Source: Planococcus maitriensis
GTDB taxonomy: Bacteria > Bacillota > Bacilli > Bacillales_A > Planococcaceae
Length of the DNA: 64,000 nt
Assembly (NCBI RefSeq): GCF_003289925.1
Contig: NZ_QLZQ01000002.1
Span: forward strand, 269,282-333,281
Direction of reading: 5' to 3'
Numbering within the stretch: position 1 is the stretch's first letter; each line of letters opens with the position of its first letter. Below, piece after piece: positions 1 to 9,909 of this stretch. Made by a program: the position numbers and the translations under genes. The notes under the pieces were generated by a model. It was not told the origin of the DNA. It saw nothing but the letters and a program-made list of their open reading frames with translations, and searched no databases.

Positions 1-484
1 GCTTGAAAACGGGGACTTGACCGCTGTGACGAGGCGCCTGCTCGTCATGGCGTACGAAGACATCGGGCTTGCCAATCCGGCAGTCGGCGGCCATGTGCTC
101 GCCGCCTGCCAAGCGGCCGACCGGCTCGGATTGCCCGAAGCTCGCATCCCGCTTGCGCAGGCGGTCGCAGAGATGTGCCTATCGGAAAAATCCAATTCGG
201 CCTACCGCGCCATCGACGCCGCCACCGCCGCGATCAACAAAGGCCAGGTCGGGGACATCCCGGCGCATCTGCGCGATACGCACTACGCAGGCAGCGCAGA
301 ACTCGGCCACGGCGGCTATAAATATCCGCACGATACGCCGATCGGCTCGTTCGGCGGCTGGGTCGACCAGGACTACTTGCCGAAAGAATTGAAAAAGGCG
401 GAATTCTATAAGCCGGTCGTCGCCGGAGAAGAAAAGAAATTCGCGGGCATCTACGAAAAGCTGAAAGGCTTCCGCAAAAAATAA
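1..484 (+). CDS. rarA: RarA (MgsA) AAA ATPase, C-terminal fragment
   Basis: The reading frame is open from base 2, so this is the last ~160 residues of a gene that begins outside the window. The segment with LLVMAYEDIGLANP and, later, HYAGSAELGHGGYKYPHD is the C-terminal tetramerisation region of the replication-associated recombination ATPase RarA (YrvN in B. subtilis), which acts at stalled replication forks. The ATPase core with its Walker motifs is not included. It converges with tcdA and shares a strong bidirectional terminator with it. The family call is firm because this C-terminal block is distinctive and the neighbour matches yrvM-yrvN order in B. subtilis. Confidence 0.9.
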   Translation, partial: LENGDLTAVTRRLLVMAYEDIGLANPAVGGHVLAACQAADRLGLPEARIPLAQAVAEMCLSEKSNSAYRAIDAATAAINKGQVGDIPAHLRDTHYAGSAELGHGGYKYPHDTPIGSFGGWVDQDYLPKELKKAEFYKPVVAGEEKKFAGIYEKLKGFRKK

Positions 485-491
485 TGCATAA

Positions 492-838
492 AGAAACGGA
501 CGGAGAATGAATTCAGTGTCCAATCATTGAAATGATGGTTATATTTCACTGTTAAATGTAGATTTTATTATTATGAAAAACTCAATGAAATATCTTAAAG
601 TTTGGAGAAGTGTTTGCTTGTAAAACCTTCTGCTCAATAATGCTGCGCATTACTTCGCAAAGATAAATTCTCACGTAGTTCGACCTTATCTTTCCTGTGG
701 GATCAGCGGGTTTGAGAGACCCCGCAAGCAGCGAAGCGAATGAGGAGGCTCGATTCCCGCCCCACGGAAAGCAAGCAATAAGCTTCGGAAAACTCGACCT
801 CATAACTATTTCTACAAACAGAAACGGACGGAGAATGA
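492..838. repeat. 19-bp direct repeat flanking a 309-bp insert
   Basis: The 19-mer AGAAACGGACGGAGAATGA occurs at 492-510, just after the rarA stop, and again exactly at 820-838. The second copy is the left arm of the rarA/tcdA terminator; the first lacks its right arm. The 309 bases between hold no convincing gene, an AT-rich left part and a GC-rich intergenic repeat on the right. The arrangement looks like an insertion that duplicated part of a terminator; that history is inference. Confidence 0.7.
688..800 (-). repeat. GC-rich intergenic repeat, type A (degenerate, reversed)
   Basis: This contains GAGACCCCGCA, GAGGAGGCT, and CCCGCCCCACGGAAAGC in the order seen in the reverse complement of the copies at 22611-22705 and 36711-36803. 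The ends are partly complementary (TTTCCTGTGGG near 691 against CCCCACGGAAAG near 757). It is a diverged member of the same family and is probably non-coding. Confidence 0.6.
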
Positions 839-857
839 CATCATTCTCCGTCCGTTT
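822..857. terminator. Bidirectional terminator between rarA and tcdA
   Basis: The perfect 17-bp inverted repeat AAACGGACGGAGAATGA (822-838) / TCATTCTCCGTCCGTTT (841-857) has A-runs and T-runs at its outer ends, so it can serve both convergent genes. Confidence 0.92.
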
Positions 858-866
858 TTCCTTTAC

Positions 867-1628
867 CTATTGGTTGACGCGCTGGATATGGATCGATTTG
901 GTGATTTGGTTGACGACCCAGCTCGCTGCGATCAAGCCGACAGTCGAAGGCGTGAAGGCATTGGAAGATGGCGGCATCTGCGCTTTGCGGATCGCTGCAT
1001 CCTTCTTGCCGACGGTTTCGACGACATCTTCACGGACGACAATGGGGCTTTCATCGGAAAAGATAACCGGAACGCCTTTGCGGATGCCCGCTTGCTTCAG
1101 TTTCTTGCGGATCACTTTCGCCAAGGGGTCGGTATGGGTCTTCGAGATATCCGCGATTTTAAAGCGCGTCGGGTCCGTCTTGTTGGCGGCGCCCATACTC
1201 GAGATGATCGGGATGCGCCGGCTATAGCATTCCTTGATCAGATGCACTTTATAAATCAATGTATCCGATGCATCGATGACATAGTCCGGTTGGTGGCTGA
1301 AGAATTCTTCGTAAGTCTCTTCCGTATAGAACATATGGAGCGTCACGACTTCGCAATCCGGATTGACGTCCGCAATGCGTTTTTTCATCACTTCGACTTT
1401 GGATTGGCCGACTGTGGAGAGGTTCGCAACCAATTGCCGGTTGATGTTCGTGATATCGACATCGTCCTTGTCGACAAGGATGATTTTTCCGACGCCGCTT
1501 CTTGCGCAGGCTTCAGCCGCAAATGAACCGACACCGCCGACACCTAGGATGGCGACCGTCGAGCCTTTCACCAGTTCCATCCCTTCCTTGCCGATGGCGA
1601 GTTCATTTCTTGAAAATTGATGTAACAT
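867..1628 (-). CDS. tcdA: tRNA threonylcarbamoyladenosine dehydratase TcdA
   Basis: This is an E1/ThiF-like ATP-dependent enzyme that cyclises t6A37 of ANN-reading tRNAs to ct6A. The nucleotide-binding loop VAILGVGGVGSFAAEACARS lies near residue 28, followed by the DKDDVDITNINRQL segment and the ATP-site region with DASDTLIYK. Its ~253 aa is typical for YrvM/TcdA. An in-frame GTG two codons upstream (1634) is possible, but the ATG at 1628 is better spaced from AAAGG and gives the usual MLHQFSRNEL start. It lies downstream of the 6S RNA terminator and so probably has its own promoter. It is syntenic with B. subtilis yrvM. Confidence 0.93.
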   Translation of the reverse strand: MLHQFSRNELAIGKEGMELVKGSTVAILGVGGVGSFAAEACARSGVGKIILVDKDDVDITNINRQLVANLSTVGQSKVEVMKKRIADVNPDCEVVTLHMFYTEETYEEFFSHQPDYVIDASDTLIYKVHLIKECYSRRIPIISSMGAANKTDPTRFKIADISKTHTDPLAKVIRKKLKQAGIRKGVPVIFSDESPIVVREDVVETVGKKDAAIRKAQMPPSSNAFTPSTVGLIAASWVVNQITKSIHIQRVNQ

Positions 1629-1687
1629 ATTCACACTGCCTTTCCGATTCGATATTAAATAGGGATACTAGGGATTATACACATAGA

Positions 1688-1717
1688 AAATCCCTCCGGC
1701 AAATGCCGGAGGGATTT
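1688..1717 (-). terminator. Rho-independent terminator of 6S RNA
   Basis: A 13-bp perfect stem, AAATCCCTCCGGC / GCCGGAGGGATTT, with an AAAT/ATTT loop is followed on the minus strand by a short T-rich tract. It immediately follows the closing stem of the 6S RNA. Confidence 0.9.
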
Positions 1718-1920
1718 GGATTTCTTATGTAAGAAGAATCCCGATCGTGCCGTCCTTTGTGTTGCGCATCGTTTGAACCCGCTTATAGCAGGTGGGTGAC
1801 CGCATCACCACTTATAACTTCCCGTTAAGGCATGTTAGCCATGGTGATATGTAGGTCTCCCGACGACAAAATGTTGGGTCAAAATCGAATTGCTAAAAAC
1901 GAACACATCAGGATTCTCTC
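1718..1920 (-). ncRNA. ssrS: 6S RNA (BsrA-like)
   Basis: On the minus strand the segment begins AGAATCCTGATGTGTTCG and closes with ATCGGGATTCT, giving an 11-bp terminal stem (AGAATCCTGAT with ATCGGGATTCT, one G-U pair) as expected for 6S RNA. 6S RNA binds the housekeeping RNA polymerase holoenzyme and imitates an open promoter. The length of ~190 nt to the stem end (about 1734), the lack of any ORF, a strong promoter upstream, a terminator downstream and the location between aspS and tcdA all match B. subtilis bsrA. The exact mature 3' end is not determined. Confidence 0.88.
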
Positions 1921-1927
1921 TACAAGT

Positions 1928-1956
1928 ATAGTAGCATACCCGAAAAAGATGTACAA
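1928..1956 (-). promoter_or_regulatory. SigA-type promoter of 6S RNA
   Basis: Minus-strand -35 TTGTAC (1951-1956), 17-bp spacer and -10 TACTAT (1928-1933) place the start at about 1920, exactly where the 6S closing stem begins. It lies 5 bp or more beyond, or just within, the aspS stop region. Confidence 0.82.
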
Positions 1957-1961
1957 GCCTT

Positions 1962-3746
1962 TTACTCTGAATCTTTTTCACTATTCTGAATAGTTACCGC
2001 TAGGCTTAATTCTTCTAATTGGGCCGATGATACTGTACTTGGCGCTTCCGTCAGCATATCGCTTGCGGAAGCGGTCTTCGGAAATGCAATCGTGTCGCGC
2101 AGGTTGGTGCGCCCTGCCAATAGCATCACCAAACGGTCAAGGCCAAATGCAATGCCGCCATGTGGAGGCGTCCCGTACTCGAATGCTTCGAGCAAGAAAC
2201 CGAATTGCTCTGTCGCTTCTTCTTTCGAGAAGCCGAGTACTTCGAACATTTTCTCCTGGATATCGCGTTTGTAAATACGCGCCGATCCCCCGCCGAGTTC
2301 GTAGCCGTTCAATACTAAGTCGTAAGCTTGGGCACGTACGTTTTGAGGTTCCGTGGAAAGCTTGTCGAGATCTTCTTCGAACGGCATCGTAAATGGATGG
2401 TGCGCCGCGTAGTAACGGCCGTCTTTGTCGTCGTATTCAAGCAGCGGCCAGTCGGTGATCCATAGGAATTTGAAGATCGATTGGTCGATCAAGCCCAAGT
2501 CTTTGCCGAGCTTCATACGCAAGGCACCAAGAGCGTCTGCCACGACCGTTTTCGAGTCGGCGACAAACAATAACAAGTCTCCTGCTTCAGCATCAGCCGC
2601 TGCGATCAAGCTATCAGCCATCTCGCCTTCGAAGAATTTAGCGATCGGCCCTTTGACGCCGCCTTCTTCCACTTTCAGCCATGCCAAGCCTTTCGCGCCG
2701 TAACGAGCAGCGAATTCGCCAAGTGCATCGATGTCTTTGCGCGAATAATTGGCGGCTTGTCCTTTGGCGTTGATTAATTTGACTTGCCCACCAGATTCGA
2801 CGGCTCCTGTGAAGACTTTAAACGCGGAGTCTTTCACCAGTTCCGATACATCGGTCAATTCCATGCCGAAGCGGACATCGGGCTTATCGGAACCGAAACG
2901 TTCCATGGCATCACGGTAGCTCATGCGCTCGAAGCCTGAGTCGATGTCGACGCCTTTGACATCCTTCATCACTTGGATCATCAAGCGTTCGTTCAATTCG
3001 ATGATGTCTTCCATCGTCTGGAAGCTCATTTCCATATCGATTTGCGTGAATTCCGGCTGGCGGTCAGCGCGCAAATCTTCGTCGCGGAAACAGCGTGCGA
3101 TTTGGTAATATTTATCTACTCCTGAAACCATCAGCATTTGCTTGAACAATTGCGGTGATTGCGGCAAGGCGTAGAATTCGCCGTCGTGGACGCGGCTTGG
3201 CACGAGGTAATCGCGAGCGCCTTCCGGTGTCGATTTCGTCAAAATCGGCGTTTCCACATCCAGGAAGCCTTCGCTGTCGAGGAAATTGCGGATCGTTTTC
3301 GTGACGTCCGAACGCATTTTCAAGGTTTCGAACATCGCCGGGCGGCGCAAGTCCAGATAACGGTATTTCAAGCGCAAGTCTTCGCTGACATCCGTTTGGT
3401 CTTCGATTGCAAACGGCGGGTTCTTCGCGGCATTGATGATCTCCGCGTTATCCACTTGCACTTCGACTTTGCCGGTTTTCATCGCGGCATTCACTTGGCC
3501 TTCTGCCCGTTCGACGACTAGCCCATCGATATGGACGACAAATTCATTGCGCAACGATTCGCCGATTGTTGACGCTGTTTCCGAAATTTCCGGATTGAAA
3601 ACCACTTGGACGATTCCTGAACGGTCGCGGACATCGACGAAAATCAATCCGCCGAGGTCGCGGCGTTTCTGGACCCACCCTTTCAATGATACGCGCTGGC
3701 CGATCGCCGCTTCGTTCACTTCTCCACAATAATGTGTTCTCGACAT
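1962..3746 (-). CDS. aspS: Aspartyl-tRNA synthetase
   Basis: This is a class IIb synthetase that charges tRNA-Asp in the cytoplasm. The 594 aa start with an OB-fold anticodon-binding domain (around [20 protein letters not shown]), followed by a catalytic core with motif 2 ([20 protein letters not shown]), the bacterial GAD insertion, and motif 3 ([13 protein letters not shown]). Length is normal for bacterial AspRS. It starts 2 bp after the hisS stop, so hisS and aspS form one T-box-controlled operon. The 6S RNA promoter sits right behind its stop codon. Confidence 0.98.
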   Translation of the reverse strand: MSRTHYCGEVNEAAIGQRVSLKGWVQKRRDLGGLIFVDVRDRSGIVQVVFNPEISETASTIGESLRNEFVVHIDGLVVERAEGQVNAAMKTGKVEVQVDNAEIINAAKNPPFAIEDQTDVSEDLRLKYRYLDLRRPAMFETLKMRSDVTKTIRNFLDSEGFLDVETPILTKSTPEGARDYLVPSRVHDGEFYALPQSPQLFKQMLMVSGVDKYYQIARCFRDEDLRADRQPEFTQIDMEMSFQTMEDIIELNERLMIQVMKDVKGVDIDSGFERMSYRDAMERFGSDKPDVRFGMELTDVSELVKDSAFKVFTGAVESGGQVKLINAKGQAANYSRKDIDALGEFAARYGAKGLAWLKVEEGGVKGPIAKFFEGEMADSLIAAADAEAGDLLLFVADSKTVVADALGALRMKLGKDLGLIDQSIFKFLWITDWPLLEYDDKDGRYYAAHHPFTMPFEEDLDKLSTEPQNVRAQAYDLVLNGYELGGGSARIYKRDIQEKMFEVLGFSKEEATEQFGFLLEAFEYGTPPHGGIAFGLDRLVMLLAGRTNLRDTIAFPKTASASDMLTEAPSTVSSAQLEELSLAVTIQNSEKDSE

Positions 3747-3748
3747 AG

Positions 3749-5032
3749 TTATTCCTCCAATGATTTCTTTTTCTGGATGCTTTCAGCCAATTCACCGAAT
3801 GGCACTTCCTGCTGGTCACGCGTCGCCATTTCCTTGACGGCCGCTTTGCCGCTTTCAAGCTCCGATTCTCCGATGACGATGACAAAACGCGCTTTTTTCC
3901 GGTCGGCAGACTTCATCTGGGCTTTCATCTTGCGGTCCGTGAAATCCATATCCGCCGAGATGCCATTTGCGCGCAAGTCACGGACTATGGACATGGCTTT
4001 CTTTTTCGAGGCAGCGTCCATCGCGATGACGTATGCATCAAGCGATTGGCCTTGCCCGATTTCCACTTTCTCCATCTCGAGTGCGAGCAACAGGCGTTCG
4101 ATGCTCATCGCAAAGCCGATCCCTGGTGATTCCGGGCCGCCGAGGTCTTCGACTAGCCCATTGTAGCGGCCGCCGCCGGCAAGCGTCGTGATTGCCCCGA
4201 ATCCTTCCGCCTCGCTCATGATCTCAAACGCGGTGTGGTTGTAATAATCAAGCCCTCTGACCAGGTTCGGGTCGACAACATAGCCGATGCCAAGTTCGTC
4301 CAAATAGGCCTTGACTTGCGCAAAATAAGCGGCCGATTCTTCGTTCAAATAATCGGCAAGAGAAGGGGCCGTCGCCATCAAAGGATGCTCACGGTCCACT
4401 TTACAATCGAGAATGCGCAGCGGGTTCTTCTCCAGCCGGTTCTGGCAGTCACTGCAGAATTCGCCGATCGACGGAGCGAAATGTTCAATCAGCGCTTGTT
4501 TATGAGCCATGCGGCTTTCGGTATCGCCGAGGGAATTCAAGACGAGCCGCAAACTTTTCAGCCCACTCGATTTATAGACGTCCATCGCGAGCGCGATGAC
4601 TTCCGCATCGATCGCTGGATCTTTCGAGCCGATCGCTTCGACGCCGAACTGGACGAATTGCCGTGTACGCCCCGCTTGCGGGCGCTCATAGCGGAACATC
4701 GGGCCGGTATAGTAAAGTTTCACCGGCTGGTCAGGCTGGCCGAACAGCTTGTGTTCGACATATGAGCGCACGACGGATGCGGTTCCTTCCGGGCGCAATG
4801 TCAGGGAACGGTCCCCGCGGTCCTGGAATGTGTACATTTCCTTCTGGACGATATCGGTCGTGTCGCCGACGCCCCGCTGGAACAATTCCGTGTGTTCGAA
4901 AACCGGCGTGCGGATTTCCTTGTACTGATACAGATTGCATAATTCATTGATCGTCCGTTCGACTTCCTGCCATTTGGCTGATTCTTGCGGCAGCACATCA
5001 TATGTGCCGCGCGGTGCTTGGATATTGCCCAT
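3749..5032 (-). CDS. hisS: Histidyl-tRNA synthetase
   Basis: This is a class IIa synthetase that charges tRNA-His. The 427 aa show motif 2 ([18 protein letters not shown]), the histidine-specific segment [11 protein letters not shown] and motif 3 [10 protein letters not shown], then a C-terminal anticodon domain. The reading frame is open far upstream into the leader, but that part is T-box RNA. The ATG at 5032 follows AAAAGGAG by 8 nt and gives [12 protein letters not shown]; an ATG at 5038 is too close to the ribosome site. It is the first gene of the hisS-aspS operon and is controlled by the T-box upstream. Confidence 0.97.
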   Translation of the reverse strand: MGNIQAPRGTYDVLPQESAKWQEVERTINELCNLYQYKEIRTPVFEHTELFQRGVGDTTDIVQKEMYTFQDRGDRSLTLRPEGTASVVRSYVEHKLFGQPDQPVKLYYTGPMFRYERPQAGRTRQFVQFGVEAIGSKDPAIDAEVIALAMDVYKSSGLKSLRLVLNSLGDTESRMAHKQALIEHFAPSIGEFCSDCQNRLEKNPLRILDCKVDREHPLMATAPSLADYLNEESAAYFAQVKAYLDELGIGYVVDPNLVRGLDYYNHTAFEIMSEAEGFGAITTLAGGGRYNGLVEDLGGPESPGIGFAMSIERLLLALEMEKVEIGQGQSLDAYVIAMDAASKKKAMSIVRDLRANGISADMDFTDRKMKAQMKSADRKKARFVIVIGESELESGKAAVKEMATRDQQEVPFGELAESIQKKKSLEE

Positions 5033-5054
5033 TTCCATCTCTCCTTTTCCATAC

Positions 5055-5333
5055 AAAAAAGCTCCCGCCCCTTGCTTGCGCAAGGGACGAGAGCTATAAA
5101 TTAGCTTCCGCGGTTCCACCCTAGTTGGCGCAAACTTCTGCGCCCTCTCTGTCCGGATAACGGCCGGAGCCGTCTTAGCCTAATAAGCGCATGCGCCGTT
5201 CAGTAAAGAACCTCGAGAGTGTTGTTCGTTGCAGATCCCTGCAGGAAAGCTTTCAGCCCGGGGCTTTCCCTCTCTTTTCAGTCGATGCCAGCAATTACTT
5301 TCTCCGTCTTCAGCAAAATTATATAAGTAGAAT
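5055..5333 (-). promoter_or_regulatory. T-box leader of hisS-aspS
   Basis: The minus strand carries the conserved T-box sequence AGGGTGGAACCGCG (rc at 5109-5122), followed by a strong terminator hairpin, AGCTCTCGTCCCTTGCG to CAAGGGGCGGGAGCT with a T-run (5055-5096), just before the hisS ribosome site. The upstream part can form the long stem I; a CAC triplet at 5219-5221 within AACAACACTCTC is a plausible His specifier. Uncharged tRNA-His would stabilise the antiterminator. The specifier assignment is inferred from position only. Confidence 0.9.
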
Positions 5334-5339
5334 AAATCA

Positions 5340-5368
5340 ATCTTAATCAGCTGAATAAATCTTGTCAA
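5340..5368 (-). promoter_or_regulatory. Promoter of the hisS T-box transcript
   Basis: A consensus -35 TTGACA (5363-5368), 17-bp spacer and -10 TAAGAT (5340-5345) on the minus strand give a predicted start near 5333. Confidence 0.75.
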
Positions 5369-5436
5369 GCTTTTGCATACATTGCCTGATTTTTTTGATA
5401 TTATGATGAAGATGAATTTTATTTAGGAGGCCCGCT

Positions 5437-7005
5437 ATGCAACGACGATTCTTACTCACCTTGCTGGTTTTTATCTTGGCCTTATCAGGCACAATCCCTC
5501 TGTCCGTTTCATCCCCTGCCCATGCAGATAACGGCGAGGTGACCGCGACCGGTTCGACGGTCAATGTCCGGACCGGCCCGGGTTTGAGCTATGAAGTGAT
5601 CGGCTCGATGAAACAAGGCGACAAAGCACAGCAGATTTCACGCAGCGGCGATTGGATCGAGATCCGCCACGGCAATACAGACGGCTGGGTCGCTTCCTGG
5701 CTCGTCAGCACAGAACAAGCGCAAGAGCCAACAGCCCAAACCGCCGTATCGTCCGTCGACAGCCTGAACATCCGCACGCAGGCTGATCTATCATCCGCGG
5801 TGCTGTCGAAAATGAACGCCGGCGATCAGGCACAAGTCATCGCGAGCCACGGCGACTGGACGGAAGTGCAATTCCGCAATGTCCGCGGTTTCGTCTCGAC
5901 ACAGTACATAAGCTTAACGGAGCAAAAAAATGCGGCTCCCGAAGACTCTTCTTCCGCCGACCAGCCGGAAGCTTCACAAGCTCTCGAGAAACTTTCTTCA
6001 TTCCGCATCGCGGTCGACGCACTCAATGTCCGCGCAGAGCCAAGCTTGAATGCTGAAATCCGCGACTCTGTCAAAAAAGGGCAAGTGTTCAGCGTAAAAG
6101 GGATGGACGGCAACTGGGTCCAGCTCGAACTTGAGGAAGGCAAAACCGGCTGGGTCTATGCCTTTTATGGCGAATTGTCCGACCAGCCCGTCCAACAAGC
6201 GGGTTCTTCCGATGAACAAGTGACCGTCCTTACCGATGGCACGAACTTGCGCGCACAGGCAAGCACATCTTCAGAAGTCGTCACCCGTGCAGATGCCGGT
6301 ACGCAGTTGCCAGTGACGAGCAAAGAGGGCCAGTGGTATCTGGTAGCGCTTGAAGACGGCCGCCAAGCTTATATCGCCGACTGGGTCGTCCGCACAGGAT
6401 CGTCCACTGAAACGGCCGGTGCCGAAAAAGAGCAGCCCCCGAGAAAAGCCGGCACACTGAACGGCTTGACGATCGTCCTGGATCCGGGCCATGGCGGCAA
6501 TGACGGCGGGACGGTCGGCGTCCGGAAGACGAATGAAAAAGACCTGACATTGAAGACAGCGGAAATCCTGTCCCATCATTTGCGCTCTGCAGGGGCGGAA
6601 GTCGTAATGACGCGCCAGTCCGATGTTTACGTCGATCTCCGGCACCGCGTATCCGAAAGCCATCAAGTGGCAGCGGACGCCTTCATCAGCATCCATTACG
6701 ATGCCACGGAAGACAGCACGGTTTCGGGCTTTACTTCGTATTACCAGCACCCATACCAGCAAAAATTGGCCGAGCACATCAACGGCGGATTGGCCGGGAA
6801 ATTGACGCTCGATGACCGCGGCGCAAGGAAAGGCAATTACCTCGTGTTGCGGGATAACCGCCAGGCCGCGGTGCTCGTCGAACTTGGCTTTCTCAGCAAT
6901 TTCAACGAAGAACGCATCGTATCGAGCGACCAATTCCGTGAACAAGCGGCACTTGGCCTCTACAACGGCATCATCAGCTATTTCGATTCCGAATTAAGTG
7001 AATAA
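5437..7005 (+). CDS. Secreted N-acetylmuramoyl-L-alanine amidase with SH3 repeats
   Basis: The gene encodes an exported cell-wall hydrolase of 522 aa. A signal peptide (RRFLLTLLVFILALSGTIPL, then an A-x-A type site) precedes four bacterial SH3 repeats (residues ~35-95, 97-150, 180-245, 255-310, each with a NVR/NIR/NLR and GW or D-W pattern), a linker, and a C-terminal Amidase_3 zinc domain starting LDPGHGGNDGGT with later ISIHYDA and VLVELGFLSN motifs. It would cleave the amide bond between MurNAc and the stem peptide. AGGAGG lies 6 nt before the ATG. It corresponds in position to yrvJ of B. subtilis and is transcribed away from hisS. Confidence 0.93.
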   Translation: MQRRFLLTLLVFILALSGTIPLSVSSPAHADNGEVTATGSTVNVRTGPGLSYEVIGSMKQGDKAQQISRSGDWIEIRHGNTDGWVASWLVSTEQAQEPTAQTAVSSVDSLNIRTQADLSSAVLSKMNAGDQAQVIASHGDWTEVQFRNVRGFVSTQYISLTEQKNAAPEDSSSADQPEASQALEKLSSFRIAVDALNVRAEPSLNAEIRDSVKKGQVFSVKGMDGNWVQLELEEGKTGWVYAFYGELSDQPVQQAGSSDEQVTVLTDGTNLRAQASTSSEVVTRADAGTQLPVTSKEGQWYLVALEDGRQAYIADWVVRTGSSTETAGAEKEQPPRKAGTLNGLTIVLDPGHGGNDGGTVGVRKTNEKDLTLKTAEILSHHLRSAGAEVVMTRQSDVYVDLRHRVSESHQVAADAFISIHYDATEDSTVSGFTSYYQHPYQQKLAEHINGGLAGKLTLDDRGARKGNYLVLRDNRQAAVLVELGFLSNFNEERIVSSDQFREQAALGLYNGIISYFDSELSE

Positions 7006-7010
7006 ACCCG

Positions 7011-7044
7011 AATGCCCCGCTCCTCAAATGAGAAGCGGGGCATT
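7011..7044 (+). terminator. Terminator of the amidase gene
   Basis: Stem AATGCCCCGC (7011-7020) / GCGGGGCATT (7035-7044), followed by a T7 run. Confidence 0.9.
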
Positions 7045-7081
7045 TTTTTACTTTTGAGCATTCGCCGTGTCCATAAATAAA

Positions 7082-7136
7082 AGAGGGCTGGCCCAAAAGC
7101 CGTATTTCACGACGCTTCGGGACAGCCCCTGCTCTA
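7082..7136 (-). terminator. Terminator of the rel-dtd operon
   Basis: An imperfect long hairpin on the minus strand (AGGGGCTGTCCC... paired with ...GGGCCAGCCCT) is followed by CTTTTATTT, directly after dtd. Confidence 0.7.
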
Positions 7137-7137
7137 T

Positions 7138-7590
7138 TTATTTTTTAGCCCCGTCCGAGTCGACGATGATGGTGACCGGCCCGTCGTTGACGAGCTGGAC
7201 GTCCATCATGGCGCCGAATACGCCGGTTTCGACCTGTAGGCCGTGGCTTCTTAATTCGTCATTGAATTTCAGCCACAAGGGTTCGGCTTGTCCCGGGCGC
7301 GCCGCTTCGACAAAGCTCGGGCGCCGCCCTTTTTTCACGTCCCCATACAAGGTGAACTGGGAAATCGACAGCACGCTGCCTCCCGCTTCCTCGATCGAGC
7401 GGTTCATCTTGCCGTCTTCGTCTTCGAATAAGCGAAGTCCCGCGATTTTCTTGGCGGCATATACTGCATCCGCTTCCGTATCGCTATGGGCGATGCCGAC
7501 AAGCAGCACATAGCCGGACTCGATTTCCCCTGTTACGCGCCCGTCAACGGTGACGGACGCTTTTTTTGAACGCTGCAATACGACTTTCAT
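7138..7590 (-). CDS. dtd: D-aminoacyl-tRNA deacylase
   Basis: This proofreading enzyme hydrolyses D-aminoacyl-tRNA (and Gly-tRNA-Ala) in the cytoplasm. The 150 aa contain the diagnostic DTD motifs SQFTLYGD (near residue 77) and NDGPVTI (near 134), which form the chirality-checking active site across the dimer. It starts 9 bp after rel and is evidently cotranscribed with it, as in B. subtilis (relA-yrvI). A terminator follows at once. Confidence 0.97.
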   Translation of the reverse strand: MKVVLQRSKKASVTVDGRVTGEIESGYVLLVGIAHSDTEADAVYAAKKIAGLRLFEDEDGKMNRSIEEAGGSVLSISQFTLYGDVKKGRRPSFVEAARPGQAEPLWLKFNDELRSHGLQVETGVFGAMMDVQLVNDGPVTIIVDSDGAKK

Positions 7591-7599
7591 GGCTCCTCC

Positions 7600-9792
7600 T
7601 TAATTCGTCACTCGAGTGACCGAATAAACGTCCGGGATTTGCTTGATGCGTTCCACGACACGGTTCAGGTGGGAGATGTGCGGGATCATGATCGACAAAT
7701 TGATCGTCGCGATCTTGTCTTTGTCGGCACGCCCGCTGACGGCGGTGATCGTCGTCTTCGTCTCGCTGACCATGTGCATCACTTCGTTGATCAAGCCCGA
7801 ACGGTCATAGGCCTGCACTTCAATATCGATTTGATATGATTTGTTTTCAGGCGACCCTGCGTTTTCCCATTCAACCGGGATTAGCCGGTCGGATTCATCC
7901 GCCTGGATATTCGGGCAATCCGCGCGGTGGACCGAGACGCCTCGGCCTTTCGTGATGAACCCGAGAATGGCATCGCCCGGCACCGGATTGCAGCATTTCG
8001 ACAAACGGATCATCATATTGTCGATGCCGCGCACGATGACGCCGGATTCCGTCTGTTTTTTCGGCTGGTTGGATTTCATTTCCACGGTGATCTTTTCGAT
8101 AGCTTCTTCCTGTTCGCGCTTTTTGCGCTGGCGCTCCGCCAGACGGTTGACGACTTGCTGCGCGGTGATGCCGTTGAACCCGACAGCCGCATACATATCA
8201 TCTTCGCTGGCGAAATTGTATTTCTCGATGACGCGTTTGATGTTCTCCGCCGTCAGCACTTCTTTTTGGGTGAATTCCTGTGCTTTGATCTCTTTTTCGA
8301 CAAGGTCGCGCCCTTTATGGACATTGTCCTCGCGCACTTGCTTCTTGAAGAATTGCTTGATCTTGTTCTTGGCCTGCGTCGATTTGGCGATGTTCAGCCA
8401 ATCGCGGCTCGGGCCGACCGATTGCTTGGAAGTCAAGATTTCGACGATGTCGCCCGTATGCAGTTCGTGATCAAGCGGCACCATCTTGCCGTTCACTTTC
8501 GCGCCGATCGTCTTATTGCCGATTTCGCTGTGGACGCGGTAGGCAAAATCGATTGGGCAGGAGCCGTCAGGCATTTCGATGACATCGCCTTTCGGGGAGA
8601 ACACGTAGACCATGTCCGAAAACAAGTCGAATTTCAGCGATTCCATGAATTCTTCCGCATTGTCGGATTCGTTCTGGAAATCCAGGATTTCGCGGAACCA
8701 CGACAGGCGGGAATCAACGGAGCTGATCGGCTTGTCTGAAGTCTTGCCTTCTTTATAGGCCCAGTGCGCCGCTACCCCGTATTCGGCGATGCGGTGCATT
8801 TCTTCGGTGCGGATCTGCACTTCCAACGGATCGCCCTGCGGCCCGATGACCGTCGTATGGAGCGATTGGTACAGATTCTGCTTCGGCATGGCGATGTAAT
8901 CCTTGAAGCGCCCAGGCATCGGCTTCCATGTAGAATGGATGATGCCAAGCACTGCGTAACAATCCTTGATGCTGTCGACCGTGATGCGCACGGCGAGCAA
9001 GTCGTAGATTTCATTGAATTGCTTGTTCTGCATCGCCATTTTCTTGTAGATGCTGTAAATGTGTTTCGGGCGCCCGAACAGGTCGGCTTCGATGCCGACA
9101 TCGTCGAGCTGGACACGGATTTCATCCATAACATTGTTCAAATAGTCTTCCCGCTCCGTGCGTTTTTTCTTCATCAGGTTGACGATGCGGTAATATTGCT
9201 GCGGATTCAAATAACGGAGAGCCGTATCTTCAAGCTCCCATTTGATCGTGTTGATCCCCAGGCGGTGCGCGATCGGCGCAAAGATCTCCAGCGTCTCGTT
9301 CGCTTTGATGCGCTGCTTCTCGACCGATTGGTATTTCAAGGTCCGCAGATTATGCAGGCGGTCTGCCAGCTTGATCAGGATGACACGTATATCCTGGGCC
9401 ATCGCGACAAACATCTTGCGGTGGTTTTCCGCCTGCTGTTCTTCTTTCGACATGTACTTAATCTTGCTGAGTTTCGTGACGCCATCGACCAATAATGCGA
9501 CTTCCTCATCGAATTCGCGGACGATGTCTTCGCGGCTGACGTCGGTATCTTCTACGACATCATGCAAAAAACCCGCTGCGACTGTGGCCGGATCCATCTG
9601 CAGTTCTGCGAGGATCCCGGCCACTTGCACCGGATGCACAATATACGGTTCGCCGGATTTCCGGAATTGGCCATCATGGGCTTCATAGGCAAGCTGGTAC
9701 GCCTTTTTTATCGTATCCACGTGTTCTGCATTCATATAGGACGCAACCATCTCGAATACATCTTCAACTGTTCTCACTTGATCTTTCGCCAT
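7600..9792 (-). CDS. rel: Bifunctional (p)ppGpp synthetase/hydrolase Rel
   Basis: This is the long RSH enzyme of the stringent response. The 730 aa hold an N-terminal HD hydrolase domain (HDVVEDT near residue 77, [10 protein letters not shown] near 142), a synthetase domain (YDLLAVRI and [20 protein letters not shown]), a TGS domain (~390-455), a zinc-finger/helical region ([10 protein letters not shown] near 595), and a C-terminal ACT domain. Both catalytic signatures look intact, so hydrolysis and synthesis are predicted. ATG 9792 follows AAGGTGGG. In B. subtilis apt lies directly upstream; here a beta-helix gene intervenes. Confidence 0.98.
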   Translation of the reverse strand: MAKDQVRTVEDVFEMVASYMNAEHVDTIKKAYQLAYEAHDGQFRKSGEPYIVHPVQVAGILAELQMDPATVAAGFLHDVVEDTDVSREDIVREFDEEVALLVDGVTKLSKIKYMSKEEQQAENHRKMFVAMAQDIRVILIKLADRLHNLRTLKYQSVEKQRIKANETLEIFAPIAHRLGINTIKWELEDTALRYLNPQQYYRIVNLMKKKRTEREDYLNNVMDEIRVQLDDVGIEADLFGRPKHIYSIYKKMAMQNKQFNEIYDLLAVRITVDSIKDCYAVLGIIHSTWKPMPGRFKDYIAMPKQNLYQSLHTTVIGPQGDPLEVQIRTEEMHRIAEYGVAAHWAYKEGKTSDKPISSVDSRLSWFREILDFQNESDNAEEFMESLKFDLFSDMVYVFSPKGDVIEMPDGSCPIDFAYRVHSEIGNKTIGAKVNGKMVPLDHELHTGDIVEILTSKQSVGPSRDWLNIAKSTQAKNKIKQFFKKQVREDNVHKGRDLVEKEIKAQEFTQKEVLTAENIKRVIEKYNFASEDDMYAAVGFNGITAQQVVNRLAERQRKKREQEEAIEKITVEMKSNQPKKQTESGVIVRGIDNMMIRLSKCCNPVPGDAILGFITKGRGVSVHRADCPNIQADESDRLIPVEWENAGSPENKSYQIDIEVQAYDRSGLINEVMHMVSETKTTITAVSGRADKDKIATINLSIMIPHISHLNRVVERIKQIPDVYSVTRVTN

Positions 9793-9909
9793 AATTGCCC
9801 ACCTTGCTTTATTTATTTCCAGAAGAGTATTTCTTTATTATAGATAACTTTCCGCTGAAAAGTAAAGCTTTTGAGTATTTTCATAACTCTTCAAAAATTA
9901 CCCCAGGGG

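Noticed and set aside
582-803. Short ORFs in the gap after rarA
   Set aside because: They cover the repeat and have no ribosome site; the type A repeat explains the open frame.
1363-1620. Possible plus-strand genes across tcdA
   Set aside because: Antisense frames to a conserved enzyme, with no start signals.
5033-5119. N-terminal extension of HisS
   Set aside because: This part is the T-box terminator and ribosome site; synthetase homologues begin at MGNIQ or equivalent.
6271-6945. 224-codon minus-strand frame opposite the amidase
   Set aside because: Antisense shadow of a well-supported gene; lacks ribosome site and recognisable domains.
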